From Serratia proteamaculans (GTDB taxonomy: Bacteria; Pseudomonadota; Gammaproteobacteria; Enterobacterales; Enterobacteriaceae), in the NCBI RefSeq assembly GCF_013337185.1, contig NZ_SWDE01000007.1, forward strand, positions 178,815 to 242,814: a DNA stretch of 64,000 nucleotides, given 5' to 3'. Below the pieces are notes generated by a model, which had not been told where the DNA came from, did not search any database, and worked only from the letters and a program-made list of their open reading frames with translations. Position 1 is the first letter of the stretch, and each line of letters opens with the position of its first letter. A program made the translations under genes and the position numbers. Shown here piece by piece: positions 47,749-58,404 of this stretch.

Positions 47749-48051
47749 CCTTTTGCGAAATGGCGTTATGCGGCACTGTTGCGGAGTGTTTTCGCCGCTG
47801 CATTATTAGAGGTTATTTCAGATAATGTTACCTTGTGCTTTCTCCTTAAGCCAGATACATGCACGTGTTTCCCCTGTGCATTGGCGGAGCGGAGCGGCCT
47901 GCGTGAGTGTCTGGTATGCCCTGTCCGAAAAAGGTTGAAAGAATTCATATTCCCATAAGTAATAACGCAGTTTTTTTTATTCTTTTATAGCTCGTCACCG
48001 CTCAGATAAAACTGTCAGCAACTGAACAGACTTTTATCAACGGAGTGGAAC
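47749..48051. other. telA-tauA divergent intergenic region (303 bp)
   Basis: No gene is supported; a 60-codon open frame at 47766-47948 has no ribosome site or family likeness. It should hold the tau promoter. AT-rich sequence at about 47945-47990 may bind Cbl or CysB, as known for tauA in E. coli, but no site can be stated firmly. Confidence 0.45.
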
Positions 48052-49047
48052 ATGGCGAGCAAACTGTTTTCATTACGCAGCGCGGCACTTTTGGTGTTGT
48101 CACTCAGCGCAGCCAGCGCTTATGCGGTGGACGTGACCGTGGCTTACCAGACGTCGGCGGAACCCGCCAAGGTGGCGCAGGCGGAAAACAGCTTCGCCAA
48201 ACAATCCGGCGCTACCGTTGACTGGCGTAAATTCGACAGCGGATCCAGCGTGCTACGTGCGTTGGCTTCCGGTGACGTGCAAATCGGTAATATCGGCTCC
48301 AGCCCACTGGCGGTGGCCGCCAGCCAAAAACTCCCTATCGAAGTCTTCCTGATCGCCTCCCAGCTCGGCAGCTCCGAAGCCCTGGTGGTGAAAAAAGAGA
48401 TCAAAAGCCCGCAGGATTTGATCGGCAAGCGTATCGCCGTGCCCTTTATCTCAACCACTCACTACAGCCTGCTGGCCTCGCTGAAGCATTGGGGCATCAA
48501 GCCTGAACAGGTCAAGATTCTTAATCTGCAACCGCCGGCCATTGCCGCTGCCTGGCAGCGTGGTGATATCGACGGGGCCTACGTCTGGGCACCGGTGGTG
48601 AATGAATTAGCCAAGCAGGGCAAGGTACTGACCGATTCCGCCCAGGTTGGACAATGGGGCGCCCCGACGCTCGACGTTTGGGTAGTGCGCAAAGACTTTG
48701 CCGAAAAACACCCGGAAGTGGTGACTGCCTTTGCCGCCAGCGCGCTGAACGCGCAAAAAGCCTATCTGGCGCAGCCGGAGCAGTGGCTGAAGGACAAGGG
48801 CAATCTCAGCACGCTGGCCCGCTTGAGCGGCGTACCGGAAGAACAGATACCGGTGCTGGTGAAGGGCAATACCTATTTGCCGGTGGCGGAGCAAATAACC
48901 CAACTTGGCCAGCCGGTGGACAAGGCTATTCGCGATACTGCCGAGTTCCTTAAACAGCAGGGCAAAATTCCGCAGGTCGACAGCGATTACAGTGCCTACG
49001 TCACCGATCGGTTTGTAAAACAGGTGCAGGCTGCGCCGCAGTCGTAG
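48052..49047 (+). CDS. tauA: Taurine ABC transporter, periplasmic binding protein
   Basis: 331 residues. Signal peptide (about 1-25, ending SASAYA) then the TauA/SsuA-type binding fold (VDVTVAYQTSAEPAKVAQAE, GNIGSSPLAVAAS, DGAYVWAPVVN). It captures taurine as a sulfur source under sulfate limitation. The protein is slightly longer than E. coli TauA (320). First gene of tauABCD; tauB follows after 9 bp. Confidence 0.97.
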   Translation: MASKLFSLRSAALLVLSLSAASAYAVDVTVAYQTSAEPAKVAQAENSFAKQSGATVDWRKFDSGSSVLRALASGDVQIGNIGSSPLAVAASQKLPIEVFLIASQLGSSEALVVKKEIKSPQDLIGKRIAVPFISTTHYSLLASLKHWGIKPEQVKILNLQPPAIAAAWQRGDIDGAYVWAPVVNELAKQGKVLTDSAQVGQWGAPTLDVWVVRKDFAEKHPEVVTAFAASALNAQKAYLAQPEQWLKDKGNLSTLARLSGVPEEQIPVLVKGNTYLPVAEQITQLGQPVDKAIRDTAEFLKQQGKIPQVDSDYSAYVTDRFVKQVQAAPQS

Positions 49048-49056
49048 GGGAGCAGA

Positions 49057-49824
49057 ATGTTAAACGTTAATCACCTTTCAGCAGAATATCAGGGGCGCCC
49101 CGCGCTGCGCGACGTCTCTTTCCAGATTGCCGCCGGGCAACTGGTGGTGGTACTCGGGCCTTCGGGCTGCGGCAAGACCACGCTGCTGAATTTGATCGCC
49201 GGGTTTATTGAGCCTTCAGCTGGCAGCATCACGCTTGATGGAACGACCGTTAACGGCCCCGGAGCCGAGCGGGGCGTGGTGTTCCAGCATGAGGGTTTAC
49301 TGCCGTGGCGCAACGTGGTGGATAACGTGGAGTTTGGTCTGCAATTGGCCGGTGTCGGCAAACAGCAGCGACGTCAGGTAGCGCAAGAGATGTTGCAACG
49401 TGTCGGGTTGGCCGGTTATGGGCAGCACTTTATCTGGCAGCTCTCCGGCGGTATGCGTCAACGGGTGGGCATTGCCCGTGCACTGGCCGCCGACCCGCGC
49501 CTGCTGTTGCTGGATGAACCGTTCGGCGCGCTGGACGCTTTTACCCGCGAGCAAATGCAGGAACTGCTGCTGACCATTTGGCGTGATAGCGGCAAGCAGG
49601 TGTTGCTGATCACCCACGACATCGAAGAAGCGGTGTTCCTGGCCAGTGAACTGTTGCTGCTGTCGCCAGGGCCGGGGCAGGTGGTGGAGCGCCTGGCGCT
49701 TAACTTTGGCCAACGCTATGCCGACGGCGAGGCCTGCCGTTCGATTAAGTCCGACCCCGAATTTATCGCGCAGCGCGAATATGTGCTGGGCAAAGTCTTT
49801 CAACAGCGCGAGGCCTTGCTATGA
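49057..49824 (+). CDS. tauB: Taurine ABC transporter, ATPase
   Basis: 255 residues. Walker A GPSGCGKT at 34-41, signature [15 protein letters not shown], Walker [13 protein letters not shown] and the switch His in [10 protein letters not shown]. Powers taurine import with TauA and TauC. The stop overlaps the tauC start by 4 bp. Confidence 0.97.
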   Translation: MLNVNHLSAEYQGRPALRDVSFQIAAGQLVVVLGPSGCGKTTLLNLIAGFIEPSAGSITLDGTTVNGPGAERGVVFQHEGLLPWRNVVDNVEFGLQLAGVGKQQRRQVAQEMLQRVGLAGYGQHFIWQLSGGMRQRVGIARALAADPRLLLLDEPFGALDAFTREQMQELLLTIWRDSGKQVLLITHDIEEAVFLASELLLLSPGPGQVVERLALNFGQRYADGEACRSIKSDPEFIAQREYVLGKVFQQREALL

Positions 49825-50660
49825 GTCTGCACTCCGCTCTCAAAGAGGTGTCTCAGCCGCAGGCTGCAGCACCGACGCGTCGTTTTAGTGTGCCGCGTAA
49901 CGTTTGGCTAAGCAGTGCCACCCTACTGGTGGTCTTGGCCATCTGGTGGGGCGTGACCGCGCTGAACCTGATCAGCCCGTTATTCCTGCCGGCACCGCAG
50001 CAGGTGCTGCATCAACTGATTACCATCGCCAGCCCGCAAGGCTTTATGGACGCCACGCTATGGCAGCATTTGGCCGCTAGCCTGGGGCGTATTCTGGTGG
50101 CGCTGTTGGCGGCGGTGATTATCGGCGTGCCGGTGGGTATCGCCATGGGACTCAATGATACGGTGCGCGGCATTCTCGATCCGTTGATTGAGATTTACCG
50201 CCCGGTGCCGCCGCTGGCCTATTTACCGCTGATGGTGATTTGGTTCGGCATTGGCGAAACCTCGAAAATCTTGCTGATTTATCTGGCGATCTTCGCCCCG
50301 GTGACGCTGTCTGCCGTAGCCGGTGTGCGCAGCGTGGCGCAGGTTCGCGTGCGGGCCGCCCGAGCGCTGGGGGCAAACCGTTGGCAGCTGCTGCGTTTTG
50401 TGGTGCTGCCTAGCGCCTTGCCGGAGATATTAACCGGCATCCGAATTGGGCTGGGGGTCGGCTGGTCGACGCTGGTGGCCGCAGAACTGATCGCCGCCAC
50501 CCGCGGCCTGGGATTTATGGTGCAATCCGCCGGTGAGTTTCTGGCTACCGACGTGGTGCTGGCCGGTATCGGGGTGATTGCGATTATTGCATTTGGGCTG
50601 GAGCTGGGGTTACGCGCCTTGCAGCGTCGATTGACCCCGTGGCACGGAGTAAACCAATGA
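49821..50660 (+). CDS. tauC: Taurine ABC transporter, permease
   Basis: 279 residues with about six membrane segments and the EAA loop [21 protein letters not shown] near residues 175-195 that contacts TauB. It overlaps tauB by 4 bp and tauD by 4 bp (ATGA), giving a fully coupled operon. Confidence 0.97.
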   Translation: MSLHSALKEVSQPQAAAPTRRFSVPRNVWLSSATLLVVLAIWWGVTALNLISPLFLPAPQQVLHQLITIASPQGFMDATLWQHLAASLGRILVALLAAVIIGVPVGIAMGLNDTVRGILDPLIEIYRPVPPLAYLPLMVIWFGIGETSKILLIYLAIFAPVTLSAVAGVRSVAQVRVRAARALGANRWQLLRFVVLPSALPEILTGIRIGLGVGWSTLVAAELIAATRGLGFMVQSAGEFLATDVVLAGIGVIAIIAFGLELGLRALQRRLTPWHGVNQ

Positions 50661-51505
50661 ACGAACGTTTAAGTATCACCCCGTTGGGGCCTTATATCGG
50701 TGCGCTGGTGGAAAACGTTGAGCTGGCGCGCCCGTTGGGCGATGGCCAGTTCGAACAGCTTTACCATGCGCTGTTGAAGCACCAGGTGCTGTTCTTGCGC
50801 AATCAGCCAATCACGCCGCTGCAACAGCGTAATTTGGCCGGTCGCTTCGGCGATCTGCATATCCATCCGGTCTACCCGCAAGCCGCCGAGGTGAAAGAGA
50901 TTATCGTGCTGGATACCCATGACAATAATCCGCCGGACAACGATAACTGGCACACCGACGTGACCTTTATCGAAAACCCGCCGCTGGGGGCGATTCTGGC
51001 GGCGAAAACCCTGCCCTCCACCGGTGGCGATACGCTGTGGGCCAGTGGCATTGCGGCCTATGAAGCCTTGTCTGAGCCGTTCAGACAATTGCTGGCCGGG
51101 CTGAAGGCGGAGCATGACTTCACCAAGTCATTCCCGGAGCACAAGCATCGTGGCAGTGAAGAAGAACGTCAGCGCTGGCAGGTAGCGGTACAGAAAAACC
51201 CGCCGTTGTTGCATCCGGTGGTGCGCACGCATCCGGTCAGCGGCCGGCAGGCTCTGTTCGTCAATGAAGGTTTCACTACGCGGATTGTTGATTTGGCACC
51301 GAAGGAGAGCGACGCGCTGCTGAACTTCCTGTTCGCCCACATTACCAAGCCGGAGTTCCAGGTGCGCTGGCGCTGGCAGGAAAATGACGTTGCCATCTGG
51401 GATAACCGCGTGACGCAGCATTACGCCAACGCGGATTATCTGCCGCAGCGGCGCATTATGCACCGCGCGACCATTCTGGGGGATAAGCCTTTCTACAAGG
51501 CGTAA
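50657..51505 (+). CDS. tauD: Taurine dioxygenase
   Basis: 282 residues; Fe(II)/2-oxoglutarate enzyme that converts taurine to aminoacetaldehyde and sulfite. Iron ligands His99 and Asp101 in NWHTDVTF, with the distal His in a NRVTQHYA context near residue 254 and the 2-oxoglutarate Arg in [10 protein letters not shown]. The ATG at 50657 overlaps the tauC stop. The sulfite enters cysteine synthesis. It ends 11 bp before the convergent yheS stop. Confidence 0.97.
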   Translation: MNERLSITPLGPYIGALVENVELARPLGDGQFEQLYHALLKHQVLFLRNQPITPLQQRNLAGRFGDLHIHPVYPQAAEVKEIIVLDTHDNNPPDNDNWHTDVTFIENPPLGAILAAKTLPSTGGDTLWASGIAAYEALSEPFRQLLAGLKAEHDFTKSFPEHKHRGSEEERQRWQVAVQKNPPLLHPVVRTHPVSGRQALFVNEGFTTRIVDLAPKESDALLNFLFAHITKPEFQVRWRWQENDVAIWDNRVTQHYANADYLPQRRIMHRATILGDKPFYKA

Positions 51506-51516
51506 GGGCAGAGGCC

Positions 51517-53430
51517 TTAAAGGTCAAACTCGTTGGTGAACTGTTCCAACTGCTCTTGCGCATCCAGCCAGGTTATTTCCGTTTCTTCCAACGCGGATTT
51601 GGCCTGGCTTTGCTGTTGCAGACAAAGCGTTAAATCGGCCTTGCGGCTGATGTCGTACAACGCGGAGTCCGCCAGCTTCTCTTCCACCGCCGCCAGTTTG
51701 GCACTCAGTTTTTCCATCTGCTGTTCCAGCTTGGCAATCTGCTTGCGCAGAGGCTGAGTCTGGCTACGGAACTCGGCTTCCCGACGTTTCTGATCTTTAC
51801 GGGCTTGCGCGCTGTTGGCGTTGTTTTCCTTGTCCGGCGCGTCCTGCTGGTTTTCCTGGCGTTGCAGGTCGACCAGCCATTGCTGATAGTCGTCCAAGTC
51901 ACCGTCGAATACTTCCACCTGGCCATCGTGCACCAGATAGAGATCGTCGGTAGTGGAGCGCAACAGGTGACGGTCGTGCGAAACCACCACTAACGCACCT
52001 TCGAAGTCGATCAGCGCTTCGGTCAGCGCCTGGCGCATATCCAGATCCAGGTGGTTGGTCGGTTCATCGAGCAGCAGCAGGTTAGGACGCTGCCAGACAA
52101 TCAGCGCCAGTACCAGCCGGGCTTTTTCGCCGCCGGAGAAACGCTCGGTGGCCTCGGTGACCTTATCGCCCTGGAAGCCAAAGCCGCCCAGGTAGTCGCG
52201 CAACTGCTGTTCCAGCACCCGGGGAGCGATGCGGCTCAGATGCTGCAGCGGGGATTCGTCGGCGCGCAGGAACTCCAACTGATGCTGGGCGAAGTAACCC
52301 AGTTTGATCCCTTTCGCCAGACCGATTTCACCGCTCAGCGGCTCCAGCGAACCGGCCAGCATTTTGATCAGGGTGGATTTACCGGCGCCATTACGGCCCA
52401 GCAGACCGATACGTGAGCCGGGCACCAGGTTCAGTTTGATCGAGTTCAGGATCACCTTGTCGCCATAACCGGCGCTGACCTTTTCCATGCGCAGCAGCGG
52501 GTTGGGCAGGCTTTCCGGCTGACGGAAGCTGAAGCTGAACGGGTTATCGACGTGGGCCGGTGCGATCAACTCCATGCGTTCAAGCATTTTGATACGGCTT
52601 TGCGCCTGCTTGGCCTTGGTGGCCTGCGCGCGGAAGCGGTCAATATAGCTTTGCAGGTGCGCCACTTTCTCCTGTTGGTTCTGGTACAGCGCCTGCTGCT
52701 GTGCCAGTTTGGTCGAACGTTGACGTTCGAACGAGGAGTAGTTACCGGTATATTCGTTAATGGTTTCTTGTTCGATATGCAGAATTTTATCGACGATCGG
52801 ATCGAGGAAATCGCGGTCGTGCGAAATCAGCACCAGCGTGCCTGGGTAGTTTTTCAACCAGCGTTCCAGCCAGATCACCGCGTCCAAATCCAGGTGGTTG
52901 GTGGGTTCGTCGAGCAGCAGCAGGTCTGAACGACAGACCAACGCTTGTGCCAGGTTCAGACGCATACGCCAACCGCCCGAGAAGGCGCGTACCGGATTGA
53001 GCAACTGTTCGTTGGAAAAGCCCAGACCGTGCAGCAGGCTGGCGGCGCGTGAACGGATGGTCCAGGCATCAAGGGCATCGAGTTTGCCGTGCAGCGTGGC
53101 GATGGCGTGGCCGTCGTTTTTATCGTTTGCCACCTGCAGTTCGGCTTCAAGCTGGCGGAATTCGCGGTCGCCGTCGATCACATACTCAAGCGCGGGGACG
53201 TCCAGCGCCGGTGTTTCCTGATTAACCCAGGCCAGGGCCCAGTTGCTGGGAAAGGTGTAGCTGCCGCCATCCGCGGCCATCTCGCCCTTCAGCAATGACA
53301 GCAGCGTAGATTTGCCGCAGCCGTTTTTACCCACCAGGCCGACCTTCTGACCTGGATTAACCGTCGCCGTGGCGTTGTCCAACAGGACGCGGGTGCCGCG
53401 TCGGATTTGTAGCGAGGAAAATACAATCAT
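51517..53430 (-). CDS. yheS: ABC-F ATPase YheS
   Basis: 637 residues; soluble ABC-F protein with two ATPase domains. Walker A motifs GKNGCGKST (near 34) and GRNGAGKST (near 345), signatures FSGGWRMRLNLAQAL and FSGGEKARLVLAL, and Walker B LLLLDEPTNHLDLD in both halves. A charged interdomain linker (about 240-300) and a C-terminal coiled coil (545-637) are visible. ABC-F proteins act on the ribosomal E site. It is divergent from kefG, 130 bp away. Confidence 0.96.
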   Translation of the reverse strand: MIVFSSLQIRRGTRVLLDNATATVNPGQKVGLVGKNGCGKSTLLSLLKGEMAADGGSYTFPSNWALAWVNQETPALDVPALEYVIDGDREFRQLEAELQVANDKNDGHAIATLHGKLDALDAWTIRSRAASLLHGLGFSNEQLLNPVRAFSGGWRMRLNLAQALVCRSDLLLLDEPTNHLDLDAVIWLERWLKNYPGTLVLISHDRDFLDPIVDKILHIEQETINEYTGNYSSFERQRSTKLAQQQALYQNQQEKVAHLQSYIDRFRAQATKAKQAQSRIKMLERMELIAPAHVDNPFSFSFRQPESLPNPLLRMEKVSAGYGDKVILNSIKLNLVPGSRIGLLGRNGAGKSTLIKMLAGSLEPLSGEIGLAKGIKLGYFAQHQLEFLRADESPLQHLSRIAPRVLEQQLRDYLGGFGFQGDKVTEATERFSGGEKARLVLALIVWQRPNLLLLDEPTNHLDLDMRQALTEALIDFEGALVVVSHDRHLLRSTTDDLYLVHDGQVEVFDGDLDDYQQWLVDLQRQENQQDAPDKENNANSAQARKDQKRREAEFRSQTQPLRKQIAKLEQQMEKLSAKLAAVEEKLADSALYDISRKADLTLCLQQQSQAKSALEETEITWLDAQEQLEQFTNEFDL

Positions 53431-53560
53431 AAAGTGCCGTATGTTCAGAGTATGTTAAATTGAATGAGTTCTAAGTTAACAGGACGCAGACTGTCCTATT
53501 ATTAGTCTTTGCGGAGCATGGTAACGGAAAACCGCTACCCTGACGACGCTTTGGAGGGGA

Positions 53561-54115
53561 ATGATGTCGCAGCCGCCGAAGGTCTTGCTGCTGTATGCCC
53601 ATCCGGAATCCCAGGACTCGGTCGCGAATCGGGTTTTGCTTCGACCGGCACAGCAGTTGGAACATGTCACCGTGCACGATTTATACGCGCACTATCCTGA
53701 TTTTTTTATTGATATTCACCACGAACAACAACTGCTGCGTGAACATCAGGTCATTGTTTTTCAACATCCTCTCTATACCTACAGTTGCCCGGCCCTGCTG
53801 AAAGAATGGCTGGACCGCGTGCTGTCGCGTGGTTTTGCCAGCGGCATGGGGGGCAATGCGCTGGCGGGAAAGTACTGGCGTTCGGTGATCACCACCGGTG
53901 AACCGGAGGGAGCCTACCGTACCGGCGGTTATAACCGCTATCCGATAGAAGATATTTTGCGCCCGTTTGAGTTGACCGCCGCCATGTGCCATATGCACTG
54001 GCTGACGCCGATGCTGGTGTATTGGGCACGTCGGCAGAAGCCGGAGGTGCTGGAAAGCCATGCCACGGCGTATGGCGACTGGCTGCGCAACCCGCTGCCA
54101 CACGGAGGGAGGTAA
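53561..54115 (+). CDS. kefG: KefG, ancillary activator of the KefB K+ efflux system
   Basis: 184 residues; flavodoxin-like quinone-oxidoreductase fold, needed for full KefB activity. The core [39 protein letters not shown] and [12 protein letters not shown] are nearly identical to E. coli KefG. The start is a double Met (MMSQPPKV) with GGAGGGG upstream. kefB starts 2 bp after its stop. Confidence 0.96.
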   Translation: MMSQPPKVLLLYAHPESQDSVANRVLLRPAQQLEHVTVHDLYAHYPDFFIDIHHEQQLLREHQVIVFQHPLYTYSCPALLKEWLDRVLSRGFASGMGGNALAGKYWRSVITTGEPEGAYRTGGYNRYPIEDILRPFELTAAMCHMHWLTPMLVYWARRQKPEVLESHATAYGDWLRNPLPHGGR

Positions 54116-54117
54116 AC

Positions 54118-55926
54118 ATGGAAGGCTCAACCTTACTGACCGCAATTTTACTGTTTCTGTTCGCTGCGGTGGTCACGGTGCCGATTGCGCGCCGCCTGGG
54201 TATTGGCGCGGTATTGGGCTACCTGATCGCCGGCATTGCCATCGGCCCCTGGGGGCTGGGTTTCATTCGCGATGTCGACGAGATCCTTCACTTTTCCGAA
54301 CTGGGCGTGGTGTTCCTGATGTTTATCATCGGGCTGGAGCTGAACCCCAGCAAGCTGTGGGAATTGCGGCGTTCAATCTTTGGCGTCGGTGCCGGGCAGG
54401 TGCTGATTACCGCCGCGGTGCTGGGAGCTCTGCTTTACCTGACGCATTTTGCCTGGCAGGCCGCCGTGATAGGCGGTATCGGGCTGGCGATGTCGTCAAC
54501 TGCCATGGCGCTGCAGCTGATGCGCGAGAAAGGCATGAACCGCAATGAAGGCGGCCAACTGGGGTTCTCGGTGCTGCTGTTCCAGGATATGGCGGTGATC
54601 CCGGCGCTGGCGCTGATCCCCATTCTCGCCGGGGCCGGTGGCAGCAGTGACGACTGGGCACAAATTGCACTCAAGGTGGCGGCGTTCGGCGGCATGCTGA
54701 TTGGCGGGCGGTTCCTGTTGCGGCCACTGTTCCGCTATATCGCCTCTTCCGGGGTACGTGAAATATTCACCGCGGCCGCTCTGCTGGTGGTGCTGGGGGC
54801 GGCGCTGTTTATGGATGCGCTCGGTCTGTCGATGGCGCTCGGCACCTTTATCGCCGGCGTGTTGCTGGCCGAGAGTGAATATCGCCATGAGCTGGAGATT
54901 TCAATCGAGCCGTTCAAGGGGCTGCTGCTGGGGCTGTTCTTTATCTCGGTGGGCATGGCGCTGAATATCGGCGTACTCTATACCCATCTGGCCGAAGTGC
55001 TGCTGGGTGTGGTGCTGCTGGTGGCGATCAAGTCGGGGATACTGTATTCGCTGTCGCGTATTTTTGGCCTGCGCAGTTCGGTGCGTTTGCAGTTTGCCGG
55101 CGTGCTTAGCCAGGGCGGAGAGTTTGCCTTCGTCCTGTTTTCGGCGGCGGGCACGCAGAAAGTACTGCAGTCCGATCAACTCGCGCTGTTGCTGGTGGTA
55201 GTGACATTGTCGATGATGACTACGCCACTGTTGATGCAAATTATTGACCGCATTCTGGTACGGCGATACAACGCCAGGGATGAAGACGAAGAGACGCCGT
55301 ATGTGGAGGACGATGACCCGCAGGTGATCATCGTCGGCTTCGGGCGCTTTGGTCAGGTGATCGGCCGATTGCTGATGGCCAACAAAATGCGCATCACCGT
55401 ATTGGAGCGCGATGTCAGCGCCGTTGGCGTGCTGCGCCGCTACGGTTACAAGGTCTATTACGGCGACGCCACCGAACTGGAGCTGCTGCGTGCGGCCGGT
55501 GCGACCAAGGCCAGGTCGATCGTGATCACCTGTAATGAGCCGGAAGACACCATGGAAATCGTGCGCCTGTGCCAGCAACATTTCCCCGACCTGAGCATTT
55601 TGGCGCGAGCACGCGGTCGCGTGGAGGCGCACGAATTGCTGCAGGCCGGGGTCAAGCAGTTCAGCCGCGAAACCTTCTCCAGCGCGCTGGAACTGGGGCG
55701 AAAGGCACTGATGGAGTTAGGCATGCATCCCCATCAGGCCTACCGCGCGCAACAGCACTTCCGCCGGCTGGACATGCGTATGCTGCGTGAATTGATGCCG
55801 CCGCATCACGGCGATGTGGCGCAAATTTCCCGCGTGAAAGAAGCGCGGCGTGAGTTGGAAGAACTTTTCCACCGAGAAATGCAAAAAGAGAGTCGCCAGT
55901 TCGACGGCTGGGATGAATACGAATAA
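54118..55926 (+). CDS. kefB: Glutathione-regulated potassium/proton antiporter KefB
   Basis: 602 residues. N-terminal CPA2 antiporter with about twelve membrane segments (1-380), a Q-linker, then a TrkA-N/KTN domain (about 400-520; [17 protein letters not shown]) that binds glutathione and nucleotides. It protects against electrophiles by acidifying the cytoplasm. The ATG at 54118 ([10 protein letters not shown]) was chosen because GGAGG is just upstream; the frame is open further back, but only through kefG. Confidence 0.97.
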   Translation: MEGSTLLTAILLFLFAAVVTVPIARRLGIGAVLGYLIAGIAIGPWGLGFIRDVDEILHFSELGVVFLMFIIGLELNPSKLWELRRSIFGVGAGQVLITAAVLGALLYLTHFAWQAAVIGGIGLAMSSTAMALQLMREKGMNRNEGGQLGFSVLLFQDMAVIPALALIPILAGAGGSSDDWAQIALKVAAFGGMLIGGRFLLRPLFRYIASSGVREIFTAAALLVVLGAALFMDALGLSMALGTFIAGVLLAESEYRHELEISIEPFKGLLLGLFFISVGMALNIGVLYTHLAEVLLGVVLLVAIKSGILYSLSRIFGLRSSVRLQFAGVLSQGGEFAFVLFSAAGTQKVLQSDQLALLLVVVTLSMMTTPLLMQIIDRILVRRYNARDEDEETPYVEDDDPQVIIVGFGRFGQVIGRLLMANKMRITVLERDVSAVGVLRRYGYKVYYGDATELELLRAAGATKARSIVITCNEPEDTMEIVRLCQQHFPDLSILARARGRVEAHELLQAGVKQFSRETFSSALELGRKALMELGMHPHQAYRAQQHFRRLDMRMLRELMPPHHGDVAQISRVKEARRELEELFHREMQKESRQFDGWDEYE

Positions 55927-55940
55927 TTTGGAGCACTGAG

Positions 55941-56144
55941 ATGTCTGCAACACGTAAAAGATTTATCGCCGGAGCGGTCTGCCCGAGCTGTAAGGCTATG
56001 GATACGCTGGCAGTTTGGCGTGAAGACCAGGTCGAAGTGGTGGAGTGCGTCAAGTGCGGCCATCACCAGCGGCAGACCGAAGAACAGGTGGAAAAGCACG
56101 TCCGGCCGCAGGAGCAGGTGATCGGTATTTTCCATCCGGAGTAG
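55941..56144 (+). CDS. yheV: YheV family zinc-ribbon protein
   Basis: 67 residues. Two CxxC pairs (CPSCKAMD at about 15-22 and CVKCGHH at about 39-45) form a probable zinc ribbon. Function unknown. It lies 14 bp after kefB, with GGAGCAC before the ATG, in the conserved kefG-kefB-yheV-slyD order. Confidence 0.92.
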   Translation: MSATRKRFIAGAVCPSCKAMDTLAVWREDQVEVVECVKCGHHQRQTEEQVEKHVRPQEQVIGIFHPE

Positions 56145-56266
56145 CGTTATCGGGCGCGATTTTTTATGCTGAAGGGTACAGCGGGAAAGATTTCCGATAC
56201 AATCTGTCCGGTTAAGGCGCGGCCCCCATGACGGTTGCGTCCAAGTATCCAACGGTAGGAGATATC

Positions 56267-56869
56267 ATGAAAGTAGCAAAAGACTTGGTGGTCAGCCTGG
56301 CTTACCAAGTACGTACAGAAGACGGTGTTTTGGTTGATGAGTCTCCGGTGAGTGCGCCGCTGGACTATCTGCATGGGCATGGTTCACTGATTGCGGGTCT
56401 GGAAAAAGCACTCGAAGGCCACGAAGCGGGCGATCGTTTTGACGTGAATGTTGGCGCTAACGATGCGTACGGCAACTACGACGAAAACCTGGTGCAGCGC
56501 GTGCCGAAAGACGTCTTTATGGGCGTTGACGAGTTGGAAGTGGGTATGCGCTTCCTGGCTGATACCGATCAGGGCCCAGTGCCGGTCGAAATCACCGAAG
56601 TGGATGGCGACCACGTAGTGGTTGACGGTAACCACATGCTGGCGGGTCAGAACCTGAACTTCAACGTGGAAGTTGTCGCGATCCGCGAAGCTACCGCTGA
56701 AGAACTGGCGCACGGCCACGTACATGGCGAGCACGATCATCACCACGACCATGAACACGGTGACGGCTGCTGCGGCGGTCATGGCCATGACCACGATCAT
56801 GACCATGCACACGACCAGGCTCCGGCCAAGAAAGGCGGTTGCGGTAACGGCGGTTGCGGTTGCCACTAA
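56267..56869 (+). CDS. slyD: FKBP-type peptidyl-prolyl isomerase SlyD, nickel metallochaperone
   Basis: 200 residues. FKBP domain interrupted by the insert-in-flap chaperone domain (about 1-145), then a Cys/His-rich tail (about 150-200; repeats of HDHDHAHD type and CCGGHGH, ending GGCGCH). The tail binds nickel and feeds hydrogenase maturation in E. coli. AGGAG lies 6 bases before the ATG at 56267, deciding it over an upstream ATG at 56228. Confidence 0.97.
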   Translation: MKVAKDLVVSLAYQVRTEDGVLVDESPVSAPLDYLHGHGSLIAGLEKALEGHEAGDRFDVNVGANDAYGNYDENLVQRVPKDVFMGVDELEVGMRFLADTDQGPVPVEITEVDGDHVVVDGNHMLAGQNLNFNVEVVAIREATAEELAHGHVHGEHDHHHDHEHGDGCCGGHGHDHDHDHAHDQAPAKKGGCGNGGCGCH

Positions 56870-56886
56870 TCGCAATGCTGTAACGG

Positions 56887-56922
56887 CAAAAAAGGGCGGC
56901 CCTGGGGCTGCCCTTTTTTATG
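56887..56922. terminator. Bidirectional terminator between slyD and slyX
   Basis: A-run plus GGGC pairs with GCCC plus T-run (AAAAAAGGGC ... GCCCTTTTTT), with a GC-rich inner hairpin. Runs on both sides allow it to serve both convergent genes. Confidence 0.8.
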
Positions 56923-56927
56923 GTTTA

Positions 56928-57155
56928 TCAATAATGTGGCGGAGGAGTTTCTTCCGACTGTGAAGCGATCATTGACGTTTGGCTAGAACGCAGTTTATCG
57001 GTCAGCACGCGCAGGTGCTCTTGTAATTTCAGCATTTCAAACTGGTGCTGCACCACGATCTGATTGAGCTCTTCGATGGTGACTTCCTGGAAGGCCTGAC
57101 GACTCTCCAACTCTTCCAGCCGCAGTAACAGGCTGTGGTTATCGGCGTTGTGCAT
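56928..57155 (-). CDS. slyX: SlyX family protein
   Basis: 75 residues, predicted coiled coil ([20 protein letters not shown] onward) with a Pro-rich tail ending PPPHY, the family hallmark. Function unknown. It is convergent with slyD and divergent from fkpA, as in E. coli. Confidence 0.94.
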   Translation of the reverse strand: MHNADNHSLLLRLEELESRQAFQEVTIEELNQIVVQHQFEMLKLQEHLRVLTDKLRSSQTSMIASQSEETPPPHY

Positions 57156-57379
57156 GGTGCTACCTCTGACGCGGTTTAATCCTGAATCTGACGCTATGTT
57201 AACAGCTGCCGCCGGCTTTGCGCTGCGCTATTTCACCCCGTTTCGCGGGTGCGATAACCGAACGCGTCACAGCACTGTGTAAAGTGCTGAAAAATAGAGC
57301 GCTTACCTTGAGCAGATTTGTTACCGTTGGGCATCGGATGATGGAAAAATCTGATTTATCATATGGGTAGCAGATTAAA

Positions 57380-57408
57380 GGAAACTTCTGTTTAAAGCTG
57401 GAGTCACA
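57380..57408 (+). promoter_or_regulatory. Possible sigma-E promoter of fkpA
   Basis: GGAAACTT (57380-57387) followed after 16 bases by TCACA (57404-57408) resembles the sigma-E pattern GGAACTT-N16-TCTGA, and fkpA is a sigma-E gene in E. coli. The -10 is a partial match. A sigma-70-like TATAGT (57460-57465) lies closer to the gene. Otherwise the 369-bp slyX-fkpA gap shows no gene. Confidence 0.45.
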
Positions 57409-57524
57409 CTTTGACTCGATTGGTTACCTGTGTGACTGTTTTGTTTTGTTTCGGACAGCTATAGTAGCCCGGTTATCTTACTTAATGATTGTTTGGGGCA
57501 TCGCTTCAGACACTGGAGAAATGG

Positions 57525-58358
57525 ATGAAATCTTTGTTTAAAGTCACGCTTCTGGCAACCACCATGGCTTTTGCTTTGAATGCGACCCAGGTTATGGCTG
57601 CTGATGCAGCTAAACCAGCAGAAGCGGCTAAAGCTGCCGATGCGGCACCAAGCACTGGCAAGTTCAAGAGCGATGACGAGCAAGCGGCTTACGCACTGGG
57701 TGCATCCCTGGGCCGTTACATGGACAACTCGCTGAAAGAGCAAGAAAAACTGGGCATTAAACTGGACAAAGACCAGTTGATCTCAGGCGTTCAGGACGCT
57801 TTTGCTAACAAAAGCAAGCTGAACGATGCAGATATCGAAAAAACCCTGCAGAGCTTTGAAGCACGCGTGAAGGCTTCCGCTCAGGCGAAGATGGAGCAGG
57901 ACGCGAAAGATAACGAAGCGAAAGGCACCAAGTACCGTGATACCTTCGCTAAAGAAAAAGGCGTGAAGAAAACCGAGTCTGGCCTGCTGTATCAGGTAGA
58001 GAAACCAGGTACCGGCGCGGCGCCTAAAGACAGCGATACCGTTGTGGTGAACTACAAGGGCACCCTGACCGACGGTACCGAGTTTGATAACTCTTATACC
58101 CGTGGTGAGCCACTGTCATTCCGTCTGGACGGTGTGATCCCAGGCTGGACTGAAGGCCTGAAACACATCAAGAAAGGCGGCAAAATCAAGCTGGTTATCC
58201 CACCGGCGCTGGCCTACGGTAAAACTGGCGTCCCGGGTATTCCGGCTAACTCCACTCTGGTGTTCGACGTCGAGCTGCTGGATGTGAAAGCCGCGCCGAA
58301 AGCGGACGCCAAGGCTGAGAAACCGGCTGACGCAGCGGCTGATGCCAAAGCGCAGTAA
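57525..58358 (+). CDS. fkpA: Periplasmic FKBP-type peptidyl-prolyl isomerase/chaperone FkpA
   Basis: 277 residues. Signal peptide (about 1-25, ending QVMA), helical dimerisation domain (about 40-145), FKBP domain (about 150-255; VVVNYKGTLTDGTEFDNSY, IPGWTEGLKHIKKGGK), then an Ala/Lys/Asp-rich tail. It aids outer-membrane protein folding. GGAG lies 6 bases before the ATG. The Ala/Lys-rich segments at both ends are longer than typical and low in complexity. Confidence 0.96.
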   Translation: MKSLFKVTLLATTMAFALNATQVMAADAAKPAEAAKAADAAPSTGKFKSDDEQAAYALGASLGRYMDNSLKEQEKLGIKLDKDQLISGVQDAFANKSKLNDADIEKTLQSFEARVKASAQAKMEQDAKDNEAKGTKYRDTFAKEKGVKKTESGLLYQVEKPGTGAAPKDSDTVVVNYKGTLTDGTEFDNSYTRGEPLSFRLDGVIPGWTEGLKHIKKGGKIKLVIPPALAYGKTGVPGIPANSTLVFDVELLDVKAAPKADAKAEKPADAAADAKAQ

Positions 58359-58373
58359 GTCTGTCTGAGTCCC

Positions 58374-58404
58374 ACACCGCCGCGAACATTCTTCGCGGCG
58401 GTGT
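58374..58404 (+). terminator. Terminator hairpin of fkpA
   Basis: Perfect 13-bp stem ACACCGCCGCGAA (58374-58386) / TTCGCGGCGGTGT (58392-58404) with a 5-base loop, 15 bp after the stop. The following T-tract is weak (TTCATTT). Confidence 0.8.

Noticed and set aside
47766..47948. 60-codon minus-strand open frame upstream of telA
   Set aside because: No ribosome site, no family likeness, basic low-information sequence.
53986..54117. 44-residue N-terminal extension of KefB
   Set aside because: It runs inside kefG; the ATG at 54118 has GGAGG just upstream and matches E. coli KefB.
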